A stretch of 64,000 nt of DNA from RGIG5612 sp045616165. Its GTDB lineage: Bacteria; Bacillota; Clostridia; Lachnospirales; Lachnospiraceae. Made by a program: the position numbers and the translations under genes. The stretch spans positions 186,001-250,000 of the forward strand of contig JAZLGF010000013.1 of NCBI GenBank assembly GCA_045616165.1. The letters are read 5' to 3'. Shown here one piece after another: positions 43,432 through 52,113 of the stretch. Below the pieces are notes generated by a model. It made no database searches, was not told the origin of the DNA, and worked only from the letters and a program-made list of their open reading frames with translations. Within the stretch, counting starts at the first letter, position 1; every line of letters starts with the position of its first letter.

Positions 43432-44367
43432 TTAAGCTTTATTGTTGCAACCTAAAACATTAATAATCTTATGAGCAACCATTTCTTTTATTGCTGCACG
43501 TGCTGGTTTAAGATATTGACGAGGGTCAAAATCTGCTGGATTATTTGCAAAATATTCTCTTACTGTTGCTGTCATAGCAAGTCGAAGGTCAGAATCAATA
43601 TTAATTTTACAAACAGCCATACTAGCAGCTTTTCTTAATTGGTCTTCAGGAACTCCGATAGCTCCAGGCATATTTCCGCCAAATTGATTTATTTTTGAAA
43701 CAAAATCTTGTGGAACAGAGCTTGAACCATGAAGAACGATTGGAAAACCCGGAAGTCTTTTTTCAACTTCTTCTAATATATCAAAACGAAGTTGTGGTTT
43801 TGTTCCAGGTTTAAATTTATATGCGCCATGGCTTGTTCCAATAGCGATTGCTAAAGAATCACATCCGGTTTTTTCAACGAATTCTTGGACATCTTCTGGT
43901 CTAGTGTATGAAGAATCTTCAGCACTAACGTTTACTTCGTCTTCAATACCAGCTAAAGTACCAAGTTCGGCTTCAACAACTACACCGTGGTCATGAGCAT
44001 ATTCAACAACTTTTTTAGTTTCAGCAATATTGTCTTCTAAAGAAAGAGAAGACTTATCAATCATTACTGATGTGAATCCACCGTCAATACAGCTTTTACA
44101 TAATTCAAAGCTATCTCCATGATCAAGATGAAGACAAATAGGTAGTCCTGTTTCTATAACTGCTGCTTCAACAAGTTTCATTAAATATGTATGGTTAGCA
44201 TAAGATCTAGCTCCTTTTGAAACCTGTAAAATAAGTGGGGCATTAAGCTCTTTAGCAGCTTCAGTAATACCTTGAACGATTTCCATGTTGTTTACGTTAA
44301 ATGCGCCGATGGCATAACCGCCATTATAGGCTTTTTCAAACATTTCTTTTGTTGTTACTAATGGCAT
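43432..44367 (-). CDS. fba: Class II fructose-bisphosphate aldolase
   Basis: A 311-residue class II FBA, the zinc-dependent aldolase of glycolysis. The motifs are HLDHGDSFELCKSCIDGGFTSVMID (zinc histidine and base), EAELGTLAG, GTSHGAYKF and LHGSSSVP, all intact. The start is MPLVTTKEM with TAGAGGTGAT upstream; a longer in-frame start at 44457 adds 30 residues that overlap rpmB and has no ribosome binding site, so it is rejected. It is followed by pfkA, so two consecutive glycolytic steps lie together on the reverse strand, separated by the two GC-rich repeats. Confidence 0.96.
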   Translation of the reverse strand: MPLVTTKEMFEKAYNGGYAIGAFNVNNMEIVQGITEAAKELNAPLILQVSKGARSYANHTYLMKLVEAAVIETGLPICLHLDHGDSFELCKSCIDGGFTSVMIDKSSLSLEDNIAETKKVVEYAHDHGVVVEAELGTLAGIEDEVNVSAEDSSYTRPEDVQEFVEKTGCDSLAIAIGTSHGAYKFKPGTKPQLRFDILEEVEKRLPGFPIVLHGSSSVPQDFVSKINQFGGNMPGAIGVPEDQLRKAASMAVCKINIDSDLRLAMTATVREYFANNPADFDPRQYLKPARAAIKEMVAHKIINVLGCNNKA

Positions 44368-44402
44368 AATATCACCTCTAAATTTTTTCTTTATTATAAC
44401 AT

Positions 44403-44430
44403 AAAAAAAAGAACCTCTAAAGGCTCTTTT
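44403..44430 (-). terminator. Terminator of rpmB
   Basis: On the reverse strand AAAAGAGCCT / AGGTTCTTTT with loop TTAG and one G-U pair is followed by a run of T residues. It lies between rpmB and fba, so fba probably relies on read-through or on a promoter not identified here. Confidence 0.8.
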
Positions 44431-44443
44431 TAATTGATAGCTA

Positions 44444-44629
44444 TTAAGCTCTTTCAACTTTACCTGATCTTAAGCAGGAAGTACAAACATGCATTGTCTT
44501 AGCGCCACCAGCTGTTTTAACTTTAACAGATTTAATGTTTGCTTTCCAAATTTTATTTGATCTTCTGTGTGAATGGCTAACAGCGTTTCCAAAATGAACA
44601 CTTTTACCACAAATATCACATTTTGCCAT
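44444..44629 (-). CDS. rpmB: 50S ribosomal protein L28 (bL28)
   Basis: A 61-residue bL28 starting MAKCDICGKSVHFGNAVSHSHRR, with two CxxC pairs (CDIC and CTSC), so it is the zinc-binding type. The start is set by AAAGGAGGTG; the longer open frame to 44686 adds 19 residues upstream of that site and is rejected. It is divergent from asp23-fakA, the same arrangement as rpmB/yloU/yloV in Bacillus subtilis. Confidence 0.96.
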   Translation of the reverse strand: MAKCDICGKSVHFGNAVSHSHRRSNKIWKANIKSVKVKTAGGAKTMHVCTSCLRSGKVERA

Positions 44630-44653
44630 ATTTTTGCACCTCCTTTTAGAATA

Positions 44654-44667
44654 GTCGTGCACACGAC
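44654..44667. promoter_or_regulatory. Perfect palindrome in the rpmB leader
   Basis: GTCGTG-CA-CACGAC lies between the rpmB promoter and its ribosome binding site. It could be a protein-binding operator or part of an RNA fold for autoregulation of the ribosomal protein; the two-base spacer is too short for a simple RNA hairpin loop. Confidence 0.35.
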
Positions 44668-44676
44668 ACGAAAGGT

Positions 44677-44705
44677 ATTTTAACAAATATATAATGCTTT
44701 TGCAA
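44677..44705 (-). promoter_or_regulatory. Promoter of rpmB
   Basis: On the reverse strand TTGCAA (44700-44705) and TAAAAT (complement of 44677-44682) are 17 bases apart. Transcription would begin near 44670. Confidence 0.7.
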
Positions 44706-44723
44706 CAAAAATATTTAATATAT

Positions 44724-44751
44724 TTGATTTTTATTTTATTTCGTTTATAAT
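44724..44751 (+). promoter_or_regulatory. Promoter of the asp23-fakA-like operon
   Basis: TTGATT (44724-44729) and TATAAT (44746-44751) are 16 bases apart, divergent from the rpmB promoter. The leader ends in TTAGGAGGC before the ATG at 44795. Confidence 0.65.
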
Positions 44752-44794
44752 CTTACAGATACGTTAATTTCATATTTATATTTAGGAGGCTTTT

Positions 44795-45151
44795 ATGAAA
44801 GCTAGTTATATAAATGATTTGGGGAATATTATTATTGATAACAATGTAATAGCTAAAATTGCTGGACTTACAGCAGTAGAATGCTTTGGTATTGTTGGTA
44901 TGGCAGCTTTGAGCAAAAGAGATGGCATTGTTAAGTTGCTTACTAGAAACAGTATTACTAAAGGGGTCAAAGTAGTTGTAGATGATGAAGGAATTACTAT
45001 TGATCTTCATATTATTGTTGCTTATGGAGTTCAAATAGCCACAGTTACTGAAAATTTGGTTGATGCTGTTAAATATCAAGTTGAAAATGCAACTGGATTT
45101 AATGTTAATAAAATCAACATCGTCGTAGAGGGCGTTAGGGTTATCGATTAA
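44795..45151 (+). CDS. Asp23/Gls24 family envelope stress protein (YloU-like)
   Basis: A 118-residue Asp23-family protein. The pattern NVIAKIAGLTAVECFGIVGMA followed by a conserved C-terminal NINIVVEGV-type strand is that of YloU. These small proteins associate with the membrane face and cell-envelope homeostasis. It is directly upstream of the fatty acid kinase-like gene, the conserved yloU-yloV pair. A second Asp23 paralogue of 120 residues is at 63577. Confidence 0.92.
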   Translation: MKASYINDLGNIIIDNNVIAKIAGLTAVECFGIVGMAALSKRDGIVKLLTRNSITKGVKVVVDDEGITIDLHIIVAYGVQIATVTENLVDAVKYQVENATGFNVNKINIVVEGVRVID

Positions 45152-45165
45152 GAAAGGACATTATT

Positions 45166-46845
45166 ATGGGAAATTTCATTGATGCCAAAACTCTCAAATT
45201 GATGTTTATGGCAGGCGCCAATAATCTAAATTCAAAAAAAGATTGGATAAATGAACTTAATGTATTTCCTGTTCCTGATGGAGATACAGGAACTAATATG
45301 ACTTTAACAGTAATTAATGCTGTTAAAGAAGTTTCTAATCTTGATGATAATGCAAGTATTGAAGAAGTTGGTAAAAAAATTGCTCAAGGAACTTTAAGAG
45401 GAGCCAGAGGAAATTCTGGCGTTATTATGAGCCAACTTTGTAGAGGCTTTTCAAAGGAATTAGAAGGTGTTAAGAAAATAGATAAACTTGTTGTGGCACA
45501 GGCTATGGATAAAGCCGTTGCAACAGCATATAAAGCTGTTATGAAGCCAAAAGAAGGAACAATACTTACTGTAGCTAAGGCAGCAAGTTCTAAAGCTATT
45601 GAACTTGCAGACTCTGAACTTTCTTTAGAAGAATATTTTATTGAAATTAATAAGTATGCAGAATTCATTTTAGGAAAGACTCCAGAAATGCTTCCTGTAT
45701 TGAAAGAAGCTGGTGTTGTAGATTCTGGTGGACAAGGACTTTTAGAATTTCTAAAAGGTGCTTTTGATGCATACACTGGAAAACAAATTAATTTTTCATT
45801 TGAGGTTACATCAAGCAGTTCAATTTCATCTGGAAGAAAAATTGATACATCTGATATTTCAACATCTGATATTAAGTTTGGCTACTGCACGGAATTTATT
45901 ATTGAACTCGAAAAAGAATTCACTGAAAAAGATGAACAAGAATTTAAGAATTTCTTAACAGATATTGGGGATTCTATTGTTTGCGTAAACATGGATGATA
46001 TTGTTAAAGTACATGTGCATACAAATCATCCTGGAAATGCTATAGAAAAAGCTTTAACATTTGGTTCTTTAACAAATATGAAAATTGATAATATGCGTGA
46101 AGAACATAATGAGAAATTATTCAAAGAAGAAAATTCATCAAATGTTGAAGTAAATGTTGAAGTAAAAGCAAAAGATCTTCCTAAAAAAGAATGGGGCTTT
46201 GTTGCTGTTTGCGCAGGAGATGGACTTGCAAAAATATTTAAAGGAATGAGCGTTGATGAAATAATCGAAGGTGGCCAGACAATGAATCCTAGTGCCGATG
46301 ATATTGTAGCCGCAATCGATAAAGTTAATGCCGAGAACGTTTATGTTCTTCCTAATAATGGAAACATTATTATGGCAGCACAGCAAGCAAGTTTTCTTTG
46401 TGAAGATAAAAGAGTAATTGTTGTTCCAACAAAAACAGTCACTCAAGGAATTACGGCAGTTATTAATTTTACTCCAGCATTATCAATTGATGATAATGCA
46501 ACTCATATGATTGAAGCTGCAAGAGAAATTAAAAGCGCTGAAATCACATATGCTGTTAGAGATACAGAAATTGATGGCAAAAAAATTCATAATGGCGACT
46601 ATATGGGTATTGGTGATGGCAAGATGCTTGCTGTTGGAACAGATATAAAAAATACTGCCATAGAAACAATTAGAGAAATGGTTGATGAAGATAGTGAACT
46701 TATTACTATTTATTATGGACAAGATGCTAATGAAGATGATGCTAATGAACTATCTGATTTAATTGAAGACGAATTTGATGAACTTGATATTGAAGTGACA
46801 TATGGCGGGCAACCGGTATATTATTACATCATTTCAGTTGAATAA
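45166..46845 (+). CDS. DAK2 domain protein, FakA/YloV-like fatty acid kinase
   Basis: A 559-residue protein. The N-terminal DhaL (DAK2) ATP-binding domain spans about 1-200, with PVPDGDTGTNM (metal-binding D38 and D40) and RGARGNSGVIMSQLCRGF. The middle and C-terminal domains match the FakA/YloV layout. In Firmicutes FakA phosphorylates exogenous fatty acids bound to a FakB partner, giving acyl phosphate, the same product PlsX makes. No fakB (DegV) gene is in the window. It follows asp23 by 14 bases. Confidence 0.92.
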   Translation: MGNFIDAKTLKLMFMAGANNLNSKKDWINELNVFPVPDGDTGTNMTLTVINAVKEVSNLDDNASIEEVGKKIAQGTLRGARGNSGVIMSQLCRGFSKELEGVKKIDKLVVAQAMDKAVATAYKAVMKPKEGTILTVAKAASSKAIELADSELSLEEYFIEINKYAEFILGKTPEMLPVLKEAGVVDSGGQGLLEFLKGAFDAYTGKQINFSFEVTSSSSISSGRKIDTSDISTSDIKFGYCTEFIIELEKEFTEKDEQEFKNFLTDIGDSIVCVNMDDIVKVHVHTNHPGNAIEKALTFGSLTNMKIDNMREEHNEKLFKEENSSNVEVNVEVKAKDLPKKEWGFVAVCAGDGLAKIFKGMSVDEIIEGGQTMNPSADDIVAAIDKVNAENVYVLPNNGNIIMAAQQASFLCEDKRVIVVPTKTVTQGITAVINFTPALSIDDNATHMIEAAREIKSAEITYAVRDTEIDGKKIHNGDYMGIGDGKMLAVGTDIKNTAIETIREMVDEDSELITIYYGQDANEDDANELSDLIEDEFDELDIEVTYGGQPVYYYIISVE

Positions 46846-46866
46846 AATATAAAAAGGATGACATTT

Positions 46867-47496
46867 ATGAAAACATTTAAGATTTTTATATCAGCAATTA
46901 TTGCCGGTATCTGCATTGCTTTAGGCGGTGTAATTTTTCTTTCAGTTGAAAGTAAAGTAGTTGGAGCTATTTTCTTTACTGTTGGATTGTTTACAATTTG
47001 TACTTTTGGTTTCCATCTTTTTACAGGAAAATTCTGCTATGTATTTGATAATGATAAATACTATGCACTTACAACACCAATTATTTGGCTTGGAAACTTA
47101 GTTGGTACAGGATTTATAGCTTTAATCGTTTCACTTACTAGAAACGTAACTATCCAGGAAAAAGCTATATCTATGTGCACAACAAAAATGGATGATAGCC
47201 TTTTAAGTCTTTTCTTACTCGGCGTTGTATGTAATATTTTTATTTTCATAGCAGTTGATGGATTTAAAAACATTGAACATCAGGTTGGAAAATATTTAGC
47301 ACTTATCTTTGGTGTTGTAGGATTTATACTTTGTGGTACAGAGCACTGTGTTGCGGATATGTTTTATTTCTGGATGTCAGGACTTATCACATGGAAAGCA
47401 TTACTTTGCATCGTAATTATTTCGCTTGGTAACTGTGTGGGCGGCATCCTTATTCCGCTACTTCGAAAAGTGATAAATCTTAAAACTTCAAAATAA
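46867..47496 (+). CDS. Formate/nitrite transporter family channel
   Basis: A 209-residue membrane protein with six predicted helices, of the FNT family (FocA/NirC/HSC). The central-pore histidine motif is GTEHCVADMFYF (H160 from the chosen start), which corresponds to the conserved FEHSVANMF. The first constriction segment reads LFTGKF, where the family usually has LFTGN. Cargo could be formate, hydrosulfide, nitrite or acetate/lactate; no pyruvate formate-lyase is nearby to decide. I prefer ATG 46867 over ATG 46858, which overlaps the AAAGGA ribosome binding site. The gene ends at a terminator. Confidence 0.9.
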   Translation: MKTFKIFISAIIAGICIALGGVIFLSVESKVVGAIFFTVGLFTICTFGFHLFTGKFCYVFDNDKYYALTTPIIWLGNLVGTGFIALIVSLTRNVTIQEKAISMCTTKMDDSLLSLFLLGVVCNIFIFIAVDGFKNIEHQVGKYLALIFGVVGFILCGTEHCVADMFYFWMSGLITWKALLCIVIISLGNCVGGILIPLLRKVINLKTSK

Positions 47497-47501
47497 CTAT
47501 T

Positions 47502-47526
47502 AAAAGACCTCGAAACGAGGTCTTTT
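47502..47526. terminator. Terminator after the FNT gene
   Basis: An 11-bp perfect stem AAAAGACCTCG / CGAGGTCTTTT (47502-47512 and 47516-47526) with an AAA loop is followed by T-rich sequence. Confidence 0.9.
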
Positions 47527-47534
47527 ATTTTTAT

Positions 47535-47598
47535 ACTCGTGGACTGACGAACTCGGGCCGTTTTTAGCGGTTGAAAAAAGTTCGTACGGGACGCGAAC
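47535..47598. repeat. Palindromic intergenic repeat related to the block at 27.8-27.9 kb
   Basis: ACTCGTGGACTGACGAACTC starts at 47535 and differs from the 27871 copy by only two of its first 19 bases. A downstream arm, GTTCGTACGGGACGCGAAC at 47580-47598, resembles the other end of that element. ACGAACT (47547-47553) pairs with AGTTCGT (47579-47585). The middle (about 47557-47578) has no counterpart. The element lies immediately before recG. Confidence 0.65.
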
Positions 47599-47616
47599 TT
47601 AATGTATAATAGTATT

Positions 47617-49662
47617 ATGGAACTTACAAAGCTAAAGGGTATTGGCGAAAAAACAAATGAATATTTTTCTAAACTTGGAATTGAAAGTGTTGAGGATTTA
47701 TTAGAATTCTTTCCTAGAGATTACGAGCTGTTTTTTGCGCCTACTTCAATTAGTGAAATAGGTTATAAAACAATGGCTACATTGAAAGGTGTTTTTAATC
47801 AAACTCTTTTTGAAAGAAAAAGTGGAAAGCTTAAAATTACTTCTACTGAATTCCAAGATGAAGTTGGGCAAAAAATCAGAGTTGCATGGTTTAATGCACC
47901 TTATGTAAAACAGGCCTTTTCGCCACATGTACCGTATATTATTAGAGGCAGAATTAGTAGAAAATTTGGAGTTAAACAAATTGATCAACCTAGAGTATAT
48001 ACAATAGACGAATATAAGGCGTTAATGGGACAAATGATGCCCGTTTATCCACTGACTAAAGGATTAAGTAATGCTTTAATAATTAAAGCAATTAAACAGG
48101 CATTTGATGTTTTAGATATTAACGAATTAGATAATAATGATTTTATTCCTGATTTTGTCAGAGAAAAATATGGCTTAGTAAATAAAAGCGAAGCTATTAA
48201 GAATCTCCATTTTCCAAAAGATAGTATTTCATATCAAAAAGCTTTAATTAGAATGTCTTTTGAAGAGATATTTTCATTTATTTATTGTTTGAAATTAAAC
48301 GAAGATAAATTAGAAAAAAAGAGCGATATCATTATAAAACATGATAATAGAACGGATATATTTTTTGACAAACTTTCATTTGATTTAACTAATGCTCAAA
48401 TTAATGTAATTAATGAAATTAATCAGGATATATGTTCAGGGAAAGCTATGAACAGGCTTATTCAAGGTGATGTTGGTTCTGGTAAAACTATGGTTGCTAT
48501 ATCAGCATTAATGGATTGTGCTTTTAATGGATATCAAGGAGCTTTAATGGCACCTACCGAAGTTTTAGCTAATCAGCATTATGAAACATTTACTAAGCTT
48601 TTTAAAGAACATGATATTAAATTAAATGTTGCTCTTCTAACTGGAAGTATGACAAATCTAGAAAAAAAGGTTGTTTATAATGCGCTAGAAGACGGAAAAA
48701 TTGATATTTTAATAGGTACCCATACATTATTCCAAGAAAAGGTAGTTTATAAAAACTTAGGTCTAATTATTACAGACGAACAACACAGATTTGGAATAAA
48801 GCAAAGACAGGCGCTATTAGCAAAAGGAATAAATCCTCATATGATAGTTATGAGCGCAACGCCGATTCCAAGAACCCTTGCTTTAATAGTTTATGGAGAT
48901 ATGGATGTTAGTGTTATTGATGAATTACCAAAATTTAGAATGCCTATTAAAAATGCTGTTGTAGACGATTCATATAAAGATAATGCTTATAAATTTATTA
49001 AAAAAGAAGTAAATAACGGCCATCAAGTATATATTATTTGTCCTTTGGTTGAATATTCGGAAGGTATTGAAGCACAAAATGTAACAGATTACACACAGAT
49101 GCTTAAAGAAATTATGCCCGAAAATATTAAAATAGGTATGCTTCATGGACAAATGAAATCAGAAAAGAAAAATGAAGTTATGCAAAACTTTAGTGATGGC
49201 AATATTGATATTTTAGTTTCTACCACAGTTGTTGAAGTAGGTGTGGATGTTCCTAATGCTACAGTAATGATGATTGAAGATGCTAATAGATTCGGACTTG
49301 CGACTCTTCATCAATTAAGAGGAAGAATTGGAAGAGGCTCTAATCAAAGTTATTGTATTTTTATTTCAAATAATAATTCAAAAGAATCAATGGAAAGATT
49401 AGAAGTATTAAATCATTCTAATAACGGATTTGAAATTGCTTCAAAGGATCTAGAAATGAGAGGTCCGGGAGAGTTTATGGGTATTAGGCAAAGTGGTGCA
49501 CTCTCATTTAAGAATTTTGATATATATAGAGATGCCGATATCGCCAAAAAAGCAGTGGAATCAATAAACGATATATTAGAAGGTAAAATTATGTTATCTG
49601 ATAAAGAAAAGAGATTATTAGATGAGGTTGGTAGTGCTCTAAAAGGTGGAATAGTTCTTTAA
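47617..49662 (+). CDS. recG: ATP-dependent DNA helicase RecG
   Basis: A 681-residue RecG, which reverses stalled forks and processes branched DNA. An N-terminal wedge/OB domain covers about 1-230, followed by helicase motifs: Walker A GDVGSGKT (284-291), DEQH (387-390), MSATPIPRTL, and the TRG-type C-terminus with LRGRIGRG. I choose ATG 47617 (MELTKLKGIGEKT) over ATG 47602, because homologues start this close to the GIG motif. No ribosome binding site precedes either start; a TATAAT at 47605-47610 would place transcription start near the ATG, so a leaderless message is possible. Confidence 0.95.
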   Translation: MELTKLKGIGEKTNEYFSKLGIESVEDLLEFFPRDYELFFAPTSISEIGYKTMATLKGVFNQTLFERKSGKLKITSTEFQDEVGQKIRVAWFNAPYVKQAFSPHVPYIIRGRISRKFGVKQIDQPRVYTIDEYKALMGQMMPVYPLTKGLSNALIIKAIKQAFDVLDINELDNNDFIPDFVREKYGLVNKSEAIKNLHFPKDSISYQKALIRMSFEEIFSFIYCLKLNEDKLEKKSDIIIKHDNRTDIFFDKLSFDLTNAQINVINEINQDICSGKAMNRLIQGDVGSGKTMVAISALMDCAFNGYQGALMAPTEVLANQHYETFTKLFKEHDIKLNVALLTGSMTNLEKKVVYNALEDGKIDILIGTHTLFQEKVVYKNLGLIITDEQHRFGIKQRQALLAKGINPHMIVMSATPIPRTLALIVYGDMDVSVIDELPKFRMPIKNAVVDDSYKDNAYKFIKKEVNNGHQVYIICPLVEYSEGIEAQNVTDYTQMLKEIMPENIKIGMLHGQMKSEKKNEVMQNFSDGNIDILVSTTVVEVGVDVPNATVMMIEDANRFGLATLHQLRGRIGRGSNQSYCIFISNNNSKESMERLEVLNHSNNGFEIASKDLEMRGPGEFMGIRQSGALSFKNFDIYRDADIAKKAVESINDILEGKIMLSDKEKRLLDEVGSALKGGIVL

Positions 49663-49712
49663 TTTATGTTATTATTTTTTATAATTATTTTAAATATAAA
49701 TTTGAGGTTTTT

Positions 49713-50723
49713 ATGAATATAGTTGTTTTATGTGGCGGAGTTAGTTCAGAAAGAGAAATTTCTCTTAGAACATCTACAAAAGTATCAAATGCTCTTAAAA
49801 ATAATGGTCATAATGTTGTTATGATTGACGTTTTCTTTGGTGAAGATGTTATGCCTTGTTTTTCTAATGAAATTAACTTTGAAGAAAAAGCTAATGAGTT
49901 AAGAACTAAGAATGATTTAATTAATGATGAATTAATAAAGAAAACGGGATTATTTGGAAATTATGTTTTAGATATTTGTAAAAAAGCTGATATTGTTTTC
50001 ATCGGATTACATGGAGAAAATGGAGAAGATGGAAAAGTTCAGGCTGCTTTTGATGAATTGGGAATTAAATATACTGGGTCTGATTCAAAATCTAGCGCAA
50101 TTGCAATGAGTAAATATAAAACGAAAGAGCTTGTTGCTCCTTATATAAGAATGCCAAAAGGTGTGGTTTTACATAAAGAAAATCCTGTTCAGGATTTGAT
50201 TGATATTCCATGTGTTATTAAGCCTAATAATGGTGGATCATCGGTAGGTGTTGAAATTGTTTTAGATAAAAATGATTATGATGATGCGCTTATAAGAGAT
50301 TTTAATTTTGATTCAATAGTTTTGGTTGAAGAATATATAAAAGGTCGTGAACTTACCCAGGCTGTTTTAGATGGAGTTGCGCTTCCTCCAGTTGAAATTT
50401 GTCCTGATGAAAATGATTGGTATAATTATACTAATAAATATAATGGCTTTACAAAAGAAATCTGTCCTGCTCAAATTCCAGAAGATGTTTTAGAAGAAAT
50501 GAGTAAATCTTCTATAGAATTTGGAAATATTTTAGGTTTAAGTGTTTATTACAGAATTGATTATCTTTTAACTGATGATAATAAATTATATGCTTTAGAA
50601 GCTAATTCGCTTCCTGGCATGACAGATGCTTCTTTAGTTCCACAAGAAGCTAATGCTGTTGGTATTGGTTATGATGATTTATGTGAAAAAATTATAAATA
50701 TTTCTCTTAATAAATATAAATAA
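49713..50723 (+). CDS. ddl: D-alanine--D-alanine ligase
   Basis: A 336-residue ATP-grasp ligase that makes the D-Ala-D-Ala end of peptidoglycan. Motifs are GLHGENGEDGKVQ, GSDSKSSAIAMSKYKTK, EEYIKGRELT and the ATP/metal end RIDYLLTDDNKLYALEANSLPGMT. In the omega loop the sequence NKYNGFTKEICPA keeps the Tyr typical of D-Ala ligases; vancomycin-resistance D-Ala:D-Lac ligases have Phe. It therefore predicts normal stem peptides. TTGAGG is the ribosome binding site. It is followed directly by murF, the enzyme that uses its product. Confidence 0.95.
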   Translation: MNIVVLCGGVSSEREISLRTSTKVSNALKNNGHNVVMIDVFFGEDVMPCFSNEINFEEKANELRTKNDLINDELIKKTGLFGNYVLDICKKADIVFIGLHGENGEDGKVQAAFDELGIKYTGSDSKSSAIAMSKYKTKELVAPYIRMPKGVVLHKENPVQDLIDIPCVIKPNNGGSSVGVEIVLDKNDYDDALIRDFNFDSIVLVEEYIKGRELTQAVLDGVALPPVEICPDENDWYNYTNKYNGFTKEICPAQIPEDVLEEMSKSSIEFGNILGLSVYYRIDYLLTDDNKLYALEANSLPGMTDASLVPQEANAVGIGYDDLCEKIINISLNKYK

Positions 50724-50736
50724 TAAGTTGGTGAAT

Positions 50737-52113
50737 ATGAAGGATTTTACATTAAAAGCTCTGCAAGATGTTACAAGTGGTAAACTTATTAATGCAGAAA
50801 GTATTAAATCAATTGAGATTAAAAAGATAGTTTCTGATAGCCGTAAGGTTGTTGAAGGAACCTTGTTTTTATGCATTAAAGGGGAAAAGGTTGATGGCCA
50901 TAATTTTGCAAAGCAGGCAATTGAAAATGGAGCATTAGCCGTTGTCGCCGAAAAAGAAATACCTGGATTTTTTGGCCCATGTTTACTTGTTAATTCTGTT
51001 TTTGAAGCAACTAAAGCTATGGCTGAATATAGAAGAACTATACTGGATATCCCGTTTATTGGAATAACAGGTTCTGTTGGGAAAACAAGTACAAAAGAAT
51101 TTATTGCTTCTGTATTATCTTCAAAATATAAAGTGCATAAAACAGAAGGTAACTTTAATAATGAATGGGGAGTACCATTTACATTATTTAACATTGAAGA
51201 TGATGATGAGATTGCTGTTATCGAAATGGGTATTAGTAATTTTGGAGAAATGAATATTCTTTCAAAAATGGTTAGACCAGATATTGTCGTAATTACAAAT
51301 ATTGGTCAAAGTCATTTAGAATATTTAGAAAACAGAGATGGTGTATTAAAAGCTAAATCAGAGATTTTTAATTACATGAATAAGCATGGAATGGTTATCC
51401 TAAATGGTGACGATGACAAATTAAGAACTATAGAACAAGTTTACGAAATAAAACCATTGTTTTATGGTATGGCTCATAATAACGATTGTTTTCCATCACA
51501 TATTTTTAAGACAGATATGAACGGAAGCGAATTTAATCTTTCGTTAACTGATTCAGATTCAAATCTTTCGTTACATGTTAATTTACCACTTCCAGGTAAA
51601 CATATGATTCTGAATGCATGTGTAGCTTATTTAGTTGGAGTTAAACTTGGTGTTTCGGTTTTAGATATAAGAGAATCTTTAGAAAAAATTTCAACTCTTG
51701 TTGGAAGAAATAATGTTATTAAAACTGATAACTTTACTATTATAGATGATTGTTATAATGCATCACCTACATCAATGAAAGCTTCTATTGATTTATTAAA
51801 ATTATATAAAGGCAGAAAAGTTGCAATATTAGGCGATATGTATGAATTAGGTGATGATTCAAGTTTGTATCATGCGGAAATAGGTGATTATGCAGCAAAA
51901 GCAAATATAGATGTTATTATTTGTATTGGCCTGAATAGTAAACAGACTTTTTTATCGGCGAAGATGAGCACAGATAATGAGGTATATCATTTTCCTAATG
52001 TTGATGAATGTATTGTTGCATTGCCTAAAATTTTGTTTGTCGGTGATAATGTTTTAGTTAAAGCATCAAACGCTATGCACTTAAACAGAATTGTTGATTA
52101 TATTAGCAAATGA
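50737..52113 (+). CDS. murF: UDP-N-acetylmuramoyl-tripeptide--D-alanyl-D-alanine ligase
   Basis: A 458-residue MurF, adding D-Ala-D-Ala to the muramoyl tripeptide in the cytosol. It has the Mur ligase P-loop GSVGKTST (112-119), NFNNEWGVPFTLF, EMGISNFGEM and the C-terminal DDCYNASPTSM motif. The chosen start is ATG 50737 (MKDFTLKAL), which fits family members; TTG 50728 and GTG 50731 are alternatives in frame. It directly follows ddl and overlaps the next gene by four bases. Confidence 0.95.
   Translation: MKDFTLKALQDVTSGKLINAESIKSIEIKKIVSDSRKVVEGTLFLCIKGEKVDGHNFAKQAIENGALAVVAEKEIPGFFGPCLLVNSVFEATKAMAEYRRTILDIPFIGITGSVGKTSTKEFIASVLSSKYKVHKTEGNFNNEWGVPFTLFNIEDDDEIAVIEMGISNFGEMNILSKMVRPDIVVITNIGQSHLEYLENRDGVLKAKSEIFNYMNKHGMVILNGDDDKLRTIEQVYEIKPLFYGMAHNNDCFPSHIFKTDMNGSEFNLSLTDSDSNLSLHVNLPLPGKHMILNACVAYLVGVKLGVSVLDIRESLEKISTLVGRNNVIKTDNFTIIDDCYNASPTSMKASIDLLKLYKGRKVAILGDMYELGDDSSLYHAEIGDYAAKANIDVIICIGLNSKQTFLSAKMSTDNEVYHFPNVDECIVALPKILFVGDNVLVKASNAMHLNRIVDYISK

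Noticed and set aside
44368..44457. N-terminal extension of fba by 30 residues
   Set aside because: It crosses the rpmB terminator and overlaps rpmB; the internal ATG with TAGAGGTGAT matches the family start MPLVTTKEM.
49663..49712. Promoter for ddl
   Set aside because: A TATAAT is present at 49680-49685 but there is no acceptable -35 at the right distance; in AT-rich DNA this alone is not enough.
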